Positions 57,441 through 64,000 of a stretch of DNA of 64,000 nucleotides are shown here, in pieces. Source of the DNA: Actinernus sp. WN-2022 (lineage: Eukaryota; Cnidaria; Anthozoa; Actiniaria; Actinernidae); the NCBI GenBank assembly GCA_030867875.1, contig JAOWCC010000577.1, forward strand, positions 94,221,740-94,285,739, read 5' to 3'. A program made the position numbers and the translations under genes. Each line of letters begins with the position of its first letter. Positions within the stretch are counted from its first letter, which is position 1. The notes beneath the pieces are model-generated. The model did no database searches and was not told the origin of the DNA. It saw only the letters and a list, made by a program, of their open reading frames with translations.

Positions 57441-57874
57441 TGAAGGAACGCAAAAAAATTGCTTGATAAAACGACACTTCTACGACTTAAAGATTACTAC
57501 ATGTATATGCTGTTAAAAATACCCATATACAAGGTTTAAACTTCGAGTATTAAATGATGAGTCACAAAATGACCACAGAAAACTAATTCGTTGATGTTAA
57601 TCCTGAACCTGTTTTCATCCATTGAATCATAATCACTTATGACTGCTATTCATTGATGGGGCGGTTCTTATTAACTCTTTTGTCTAAATATTGCTATGGT
57701 GATGAACTCTCTGTTGCCATTATAATTTTTGCCAATCCAAATTGATGACTGACAACAGAGGTTTCAGTGAAATATAACGCTCACCTTAATAAGAGAGAAT
57801 AAAAACGCCTGTGGTATAATGAATTTGATGACAGCTTTTTAAGGTGAAAGTATGAAATAATTTATGTGTTTTAC

Positions 57875-57927
57875 TTGAAACGTAGAAGAGCCAGCGATGT
57901 TTTGAAAAGCGTGGTCGGTACCAAAAA
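57875..57927 (-). CDS. Gene C short exon
   Basis: A strong acceptor (AAATTATATTTTTCAG), 53 nt, donor TTTCAA then GTAAAA. Phase 1 in gives FGTDHAFQNIAGSSTFQ and leaves in phase 0, as required by 54636-54457. The product is not recognised. Confidence 0.5.
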
Positions 57928-57939
57928 CTGAAAAATATA

Positions 57940-58820
57940 ATTTGAATTTTACAAACAAGAATGTGTACAACATTTATTGCTTTCGATCTTTTTGTTACCA
58001 CGATCAAACAACCAGAAGGAGTTTTTGATATAACTTCTCAAACAATATCTGCATTCAAAAATCATCAGGAAGTATTGTTTGCCTGGTATTATGCCGCATA
58101 CAGTTATTGATCACAAGGCTTGTCATTGTTATTTTGTGTCGTTCATATCAACAAACGTGTCTAATAGTGTAGTGAACAGGACAGAGCACCAGAAGTCGAA
58201 ATTATTCACGAGGTGGAAGGCTCGAGACACATTACGTACGCTGATTTGTATTTCCATCTTTAGATAAAATTCAACTGTCTTGATCAGTGCATGAACTAAT
58301 CTTCTCAAACATATTAATAATTCATGAGATATTCATCCAATGGAGGGACTGTATTTGGACACATGTATGGTCTTGATGCCCGGTGAAACCCTTGTTCCCA
58401 GGCGCGGATCCAGACCGGTTTACACCGGTTTACATCGGTTTACGGAAACCGGTCAAAATTTCCAGATTTTTTTAGTAACCTTAACATTCGATTAAAACTC
58501 TCTTTGAGAGTTTCATTGTGTATCAAAATGGGATGATCGGATTGGCTGTTGAATCATCAATTATTTATGAGTTTGAGAATATTGTTTAATAGCTGAGTCA
58601 GTAGTAACTGCATTATAGCGATACTTCGTGTTGATAAACATTACAATTGTTATGATAATGTGCCAACCATGATTTCAAAAGGCCGCTTTGTGTCAGGAAC
58701 CAATGGATCTCTGGTTGGTACATTAATGACAATTGATGACGTGCAGTAAGTATTGCTATAGTTATGCTATTCCGAGGCTTCCCCCTTTTAAGATACCCTG
58801 AAGCTATATTATATTGTGAC
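57940..58820. other. Gene-poor stretch with dispersed repeats
   Basis: No exon is supported. 58300-58570 contains a repeat also seen at 15840-15960 (AATTATTTATGAGTTTGAGA and complement). 58400-58450 has a GCGGATCCAG motif with ACCGGTTTACA triplicated. Confidence 0.4.
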
Positions 58821-58824
58821 AGCC

Positions 58825-59209
58825 CAGGAGCCCATTACCAGGAGCGTTCCTCTGTTATGGGTTGGGTCCCCAGCACAGGAGTAGATGAGGCTATTTTTAG
58901 ATTCGAAATTCCCGCGAAAAGAGGTTGCCGCCATGTTGGTGCCCTTAAACAATAGATTCCTCGTTACCTTCTTTTGTTGGGGCACCAACATTTGAATCTC
59001 TGGGGATTGAGTGAAAACCAGCAATTCGAATTCCTGCGTTGAAAGTGAGAAGAATGATAATGAGAAGTGACGTTAGCTATCTGATTGGATAGAATAGCCT
59101 ACCTTTGTTCTTTTTCGCGCGAAACGCAATGCTAAAAATAGCCTCATCTACCTCTGTCCTGGGGTACAGACACAGTGGGGAAGATGGATGCTCCTGGTAA
59201 TGGGCTCCT
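58825..59209. mobile_element. hAT-like foldback MITE, family M1, copy 5
   Basis: Termini CAGGAGCCCATTACCAGGAG and CTCCTGGTAATGGGCTCCT. The interior belongs to the copy-3 subfamily (GATGAGGCTATTTTTAGA and complement). Flanking 8-mers TGACAGCC and GGACAGCC match 7 of 8. Confidence 0.85.
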
Positions 59210-59737
59210 GGACAGCCGAATTGGCATCATAAAGATTCACACTTTTCAACCGGAACTTTCTGGACAATCGTTGTTTTTTTGGACCATACATTTCCTGATA
59301 TTGAAGAATAGTGAGCACGAAACAGAATTCCAAGTGATACATAATATATTCAGAGATATAAGAAAGAAGTAAAATGCGAAAATGTTCAAAATGACACGAT
59401 ATTTAAAAAATGTTGTTATAGATTAACTAACGCACGAGCTTTGTTAGTAACGCGCGAGTTTCAATAAAATTGAAGGAATGGAAACTTCTACAGCAGAAGA
59501 GGTATAAATTTACTGCAAAATATTATATTTGCCAATTTCTTCCAAAAACTCAGGTAACTATGATCGCCGCTTCCAATTCTACCCGGTGATCTATAGTTTA
59601 ACATCATGGGAACTAATGTGTTAACTAAAGAAAGCGGGATGGGGTATACCGCTAGATGAAGGAAGTAAGGTTAATTATGAATATTTGGTGAAAAGCGCCA
59701 ATTTGAAATTGATGTAATAATATTAAATAATATAATC

Positions 59738-59800
59738 TATCTATCTATCTGTCTATCTATCTACATATCTATCTATATATCTATATATCTATCTATCTAT
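59738..59800. repeat. Tetranucleotide microsatellite (ATCT)n
   Basis: About 60 bp of ATCT with ATAT interruptions, directly before the hairpin at 59802. A second short stretch is near 59940. Confidence 0.9.
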
Positions 59801-59801
59801 A

Positions 59802-59885
59802 TATATGGTGAAGAAAAAAGACAAATAAACTACAAGTTCATCAGGATGAACTTGTAGTTTATTTGTCTTTTTTCTTCACCATATA
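59802..59885. repeat. Perfect 41-nt-arm palindrome
   Basis: TATATGGTGAAGAAAAAAGA continues through ACTACAAGTTCATC and is followed, after a loop of about 2 nt, by its complement. The arms seem identical. Confidence 0.85.
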
Positions 59886-60752
59886 CTTCGCTCTACTCCC
59901 ATGTATTGAGCACTGTTTTACGGAAATCAATCCTACACTTTATCTATCTATATATATATATATATATGCAATTTCATTTAGTTTCATGAATACGGTTTTG
60001 TGTGCTGAAGTCCGGAATGTAGCTGGTTGAACCTTCAAAATTACTCGAAGCCTTTTTTCCTCCCAGCTTTGTAATTATGCGCGAAATCGTATATTTCATC
60101 AGCGTACCCATTCATGACGAAAACTAAAGCTAAAGTAATGGGCCATTATCACACTGAGTACGGCAATCTTGGATAAAACTATGGTTTTGGCCCCGGTAGC
60201 CTCGCACTGCAGGTGGGTTTCAGAACGAGTTTACCGGACGAAAACAAAGGGTTTTATTCTCTTGGGACTCAACATGGCCGCCGTGCGATAAAAGCCCATA
60301 GTCAAATTTCGCATTGAAGAATTACCGCTGGATGTGATGACTACAGACGCATTTACTCAACGTTTGTCTTGTTCTGATGTTAAATATTCATAAATGGGTT
60401 ATTCACAACTCTATGTAATGTTGTAGTTTGAACTTCTACACCTTCTCGCTGGTATTTATGAATATTTTACAAATGCGAAATTGAATGCGAAATTGAGGAA
60501 ATTAGCATATTGGAAGGGTAGCAGTTTTTTTTGGGCATATTTGCCGTTTTTTTTTTTTTTTAACAACTTAAATGTTTTCCCTCATCGTAACTATAGCTAA
60601 AATGAAAAATATATTCAGTACTGTTGAACGTTGTAGCTAATGAGAAGGAAAAAATTACAGGAGTTAAAATGAACTGATAAAAAACATTAAGCTACTGCTT
60701 TGGATTTTTCCTTCAATGTTTGGCCAAGAATATTTATTTTATTTTATATATC

Positions 60753-61105
60753 AATTCTACATCAAGTGAATAGTAGAATGGTACAATATATACTGGTTGG
60801 AATACTGTGCCAATGACTTATAGAGGTTTTAATTTCCTAAATGCTAATTACATGACATCAAGGTAGGCATCAATTATACAAAACATGTTGTTACAACTAA
60901 ACAATTTTTTTCAAATTATCAGTGTTATACCCATGGTTGAAATATAAACGCCCATTCACAACCACTAAGAAATGATTGCAAATACCTCCCCTGACGTCAT
61001 GTAATTAGCATTTTGGATATTAAAACCTTCTTAACTCAGCGGCACAGCATTCAAAGCAACACAAATTTTACCATTCTACTATTCACTTGATTTAGAATCG
61101 ACATC
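60753..61105. mobile_element. Foldback MITE, about 355 bp
   Basis: Arms TTCTACATCAAGTGAATAGT then AGAATGGTA, and complement TACCATTCTACTATTCACTT then GATTTAGAA. Inner TGCTAATTACATGACATCA. Part of a second copy is at 31780-31900. Confidence 0.7.
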
Positions 61106-61365
61106 TAAAATAAATAAATAAGGTTCATGGGCACTTAAAAATGCCAGTTCTTTCAAAAGCAAAGTTCAATTAAATAAAGAAAAGAAACAAAAATGTTTCT
61201 ATCATTTTTCAATATAATCCTTCTGAATAAATGATACATATCAAAATCATTGCACACAGAAGAGGACATTTGGTATTGGTGATCGCTTTGAAGTAAATGC
61301 GATTTTATTTGAGAGAGTTAACAACTTCAGTGGCATTATACATGTAAGTTTATAATGTGACTTAC

Positions 61366-61438
61366 TTGTTGATTTCGTAACAATACGAAGGGGAATTCTG
61401 TGCATGTGCTGTCGTTAGGACCTCGAAAATATCTCCTA
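61366..61438 (-). CDS. Candidate exon, unknown gene
   Basis: A 73-nt segment with acceptor GGTAACTCCAG and a consensus donor AACAA then GTAAGTC. Phase 1 in, phase 2 out: GDIFEVLTTAHAQNSPSYCY, then EINK. An in-frame ATG lies shortly upstream but gives no leader. It could be an upstream exon of gene C if an unseen 2-to-1 exon lies between. Confidence 0.3.
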
Positions 61439-61828
61439 CTGGAGTTACCGTCATATCAAAGGTCAATTAAGGCCTGGCTCGCCTGTTAATCCAATCTTAA
61501 TGAAACTCGGTAGGCTGTTTGTTATCGGTATTTGTAACAATATGAAATACTTGTATCTTTCAAAGTTGTGTCACGTGACTTGAAAACGACTGTTAACGGT
61601 TGAAACCTTTAGAAAAAAAAACGGAAAGTGAACGGAAAGTTAAATGAATCATTTTTCTTCATATGATTGTTCTATGACTCATAATACGGGCTTGAACGAT
61701 GTCCAGATCATAACGGAAGCAATTAATTAAAGGGAACAGTTTTTTTAAATGTCACAACGGTTACCTTGAAAAGCTCAAATTTGACATGCACTGGTGTTTG
61801 AAAATAACTGATTAATGAAAGCCAAAAT

Positions 61829-64000
61829 ATTGTCATTACTACAACCTGCTTTTCTCTTGTAACTCGACGTGTTGCACTGTATTATTTCTGTGGCTTTACA
61901 CTTCGAATTGCAAAACGTTAATGCAATGTTTCTCAGTGTTAAATTCAGGTCAGAATTCAATTTAATTCAACTGATTATATTAATTTAATTATCACTTTCG
62001 ATTGCACCATATTGTCATTACTACAACCTGCTTTTCTCTTGTAACTCGACGTGTTGCACTGTATTATTTCTGTGGCTTTACACTTCGAATTGCAAAACGT
62101 TAATGCAATGTTTCTCAGTGTTAAATTCAGGTCAGAATTCAATTTAATTCAACTGATTATATTAATTTAATTATCACTTTCGATTGCACCATATTGTCAT
62201 TACTACAACCTGCTTTTCTCTTGTAACTCGACGTGTTGCACTGTATTATTTCTGTGGCTTTACACTTCGAATTGCAAAACGTTAATGCAATGTTTCTCAG
62301 TGTTAAATTCAGGTCAGAATTCAATTTAATTCAACTGATTATATTAATTTAATTATCACTTTCGATTGCACCATATTGTCATTACTACAACCTGCTTTTC
62401 TCTTGTAACTCGACGTGTTGCACTGTATTATTTCTGTGGCTTTACACTTCGAATTGCAAAACGTTAATGCAATGTTTCTCAGTGTTAAATTCAGGTCAGA
62501 ATTCAATTTAATTCAACTGATTATATTAATTTAATTATCACTTTCGATTGCACCATATTGTCATTACTACAACCTGCTTTTCTCTTGTAACTCGATGTGT
62601 TGCACTGTATTATTTCTGTGGCTTTACACTTCGAATTGCAAAACGTTAATGCAATGTTTCTCAGTGTTAAATTCAGGTCAGAATTCAATTTAATTCAACT
62701 GATTATATTAATTTAATTATCACTTTCGATTGCACCATATTGTCATTACTACAACCTGCTTTTCTCTTGTAACTCGACGTGTTGCACTGTATTATTTCTG
62801 TGGCTTTACACTTCGAATTGCAAAACGTTAATGCAATGTTTCTCAGTGTTAAATTCAGGTCAGAATTCAATTTAATTCAACTGATTATATTAATTTAATT
62901 ATCACTTTCGATTGCACCATATTGTCATTACTACAACCTGCTTTTCTCTTGTAACTCGACGTGTTGCACTGTATTATTTCTGTGGCTTTACACTTCGAAT
63001 TGCAAAACGTTAATGCAATGTTTCTCAGTGTTAAATTCAGGTCAGAATTCAATTTAATTCAACTGATTATATTAATTTAATTATCACTTTCGATTGCACC
63101 ATATTGTCATTACTACAACCTGCTTTTCTCTTGTAACTCGACGTGTTGCACTGTATTATTTCTGTGGCTTTACACTTCGAATTGCAAAACGTTAATGCAA
63201 TGTTTCTCAGTGTTAAATTCAGGTCAGAATTCAATTTAATTCAACTGATTATATTAATTTAATTATCACTTTCGATTGCACCATATTGTCATTACTACAA
63301 CCTGCTTTTCTCTTGTAACTCGACGTGTTGCACTGTATTATTTCTGTGGCTTTACACTTCGAATTGCAAAACGTTAATGCAATGTTTCTCAGTGTTAAAT
63401 TCAGGTCAGAATTCAATTTAATTCAACTGATTATATTAATTTAATTATCACTTTCGATTGCACCATATTGTCATTACTACAACCTGCTTTTCTCTTGTAA
63501 CTCGACGTGTTGCACTGTATTATTTCTGTGGCTTTACACTTCGAATTGCAAAACGTTAATGCAATGTTTCTCAGTGTTAAATTCAGGTCAGAATTCAATT
63601 TAATTCAACTGATTATATTAATTTAATTATCACTTTCGATTGCACCATATTGTCATTACTACAACCTGCTTTTCTCTTGTAACTCGACGTGTTGCACTGT
63701 ATTATTTCTGTGGCTTTACACTTCGAATTGCAAAACGTTAATGCAATGTTTCTCAGTGTTAAATTCAGGTCAGAATTCAATTTAATTCAACTGATTATAT
63801 TAATTTAATTATCACTTTCGATTGCACCATATTGTCATTACTACAACCTGCTTTTCTCTTGTAACTCGACGTGTTGCACTGTATTATTTCTGTGGCTTTA
63901 CACTTCGAATTGCAAAACGTTAATGCAATGTTTCTCAGTGTTAAATTCAGGTCAGAATTCAATTTAATTCAACTGATTATATTAATTTAATTATCACTTT
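61829..64000. repeat. 182-bp satellite DNA, about 12 copies, open at the right edge
   Basis: The unit starts ATTGTCATTACTACAACCTG and ends CACTTTCGATTGCACC. Starts are seen at 61829, 62011, 62193 and onward every 182 bp. Copies look identical apart from single changes such as CTCGATGTG for CTCGACGTG near 62593. The unit is AT-rich and close to nucleosome length. Confidence 0.95.

Overview
This is a piece of an animal genome, not a bacterial or viral one. It is AT-rich, and its coding sequence lies in short exons with GT/AG borders and phase-1 introns around extracellular domains (vWA, CAP, C-type lectin, SEA). The rest is mostly miniature foldback transposons, non-LTR retrotransposon tails, SINE-like pieces and satellites. 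The domain set, the P2X7-tail-like and RecQ-like fragments and the style of the repeats suggest a cnidarian, probably an anthozoan such as a stony coral. The species is inference.

Two secreted-protein genes can be assembled by hand on the minus strand, by checking that splice sites and reading-frame phases agree. Gene A (7374 down to 2654 or beyond) has a signal-peptide exon and a von Willebrand A domain in two exons. Gene B (about 55536 down to 25706) joins 13 candidate exons into one open frame of 843 codons plus stop: signal peptide, degenerate CAP/SCP domain, C-type lectin-like domain, SEA-like domain, small Cys motif, Tyr/His-rich segment, Pro/Ser/Thr repeats and an acidic tail. Four of its exons are only 24, 21, 18 and 9 nt. 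Two more convincing minus-strand exons (57875-57927 and 54457-54636) belong to an unidentified gene that overlaps the inferred start of gene B. A third (61366-61438) is weaker.

Gene debris includes a frameshifted P2X7-C-terminal-like sequence (19355-19740, minus), two RecQ-like helicase N-terminal fragments inside a 2-kb foldback (29270-31266), and broken plus-strand exons near 17.2-18.3 kb. Non-LTR reverse transcriptase remnants lie at 21995-23080, 39898-40095, 47000-47680 and 55950-57440.

Region by region: 0-2.6 kb, unidentified repeat-like sequence; 2.6-7.4 kb, gene A plus foldbacks; 7.9-8.5 kb, a pentanucleotide array; 8.6-17 kb, no gene recognised, several MITEs; 17-24.3 kb, gene debris, poly-G tracts, a split retrotransposon and a 27-bp minisatellite; 25.7-55.5 kb, gene B with introns full of MITEs; 55.9-61.8 kb, retrotransposon and foldbacks; 61.8 kb to the end, a 182-bp satellite that runs off the window.
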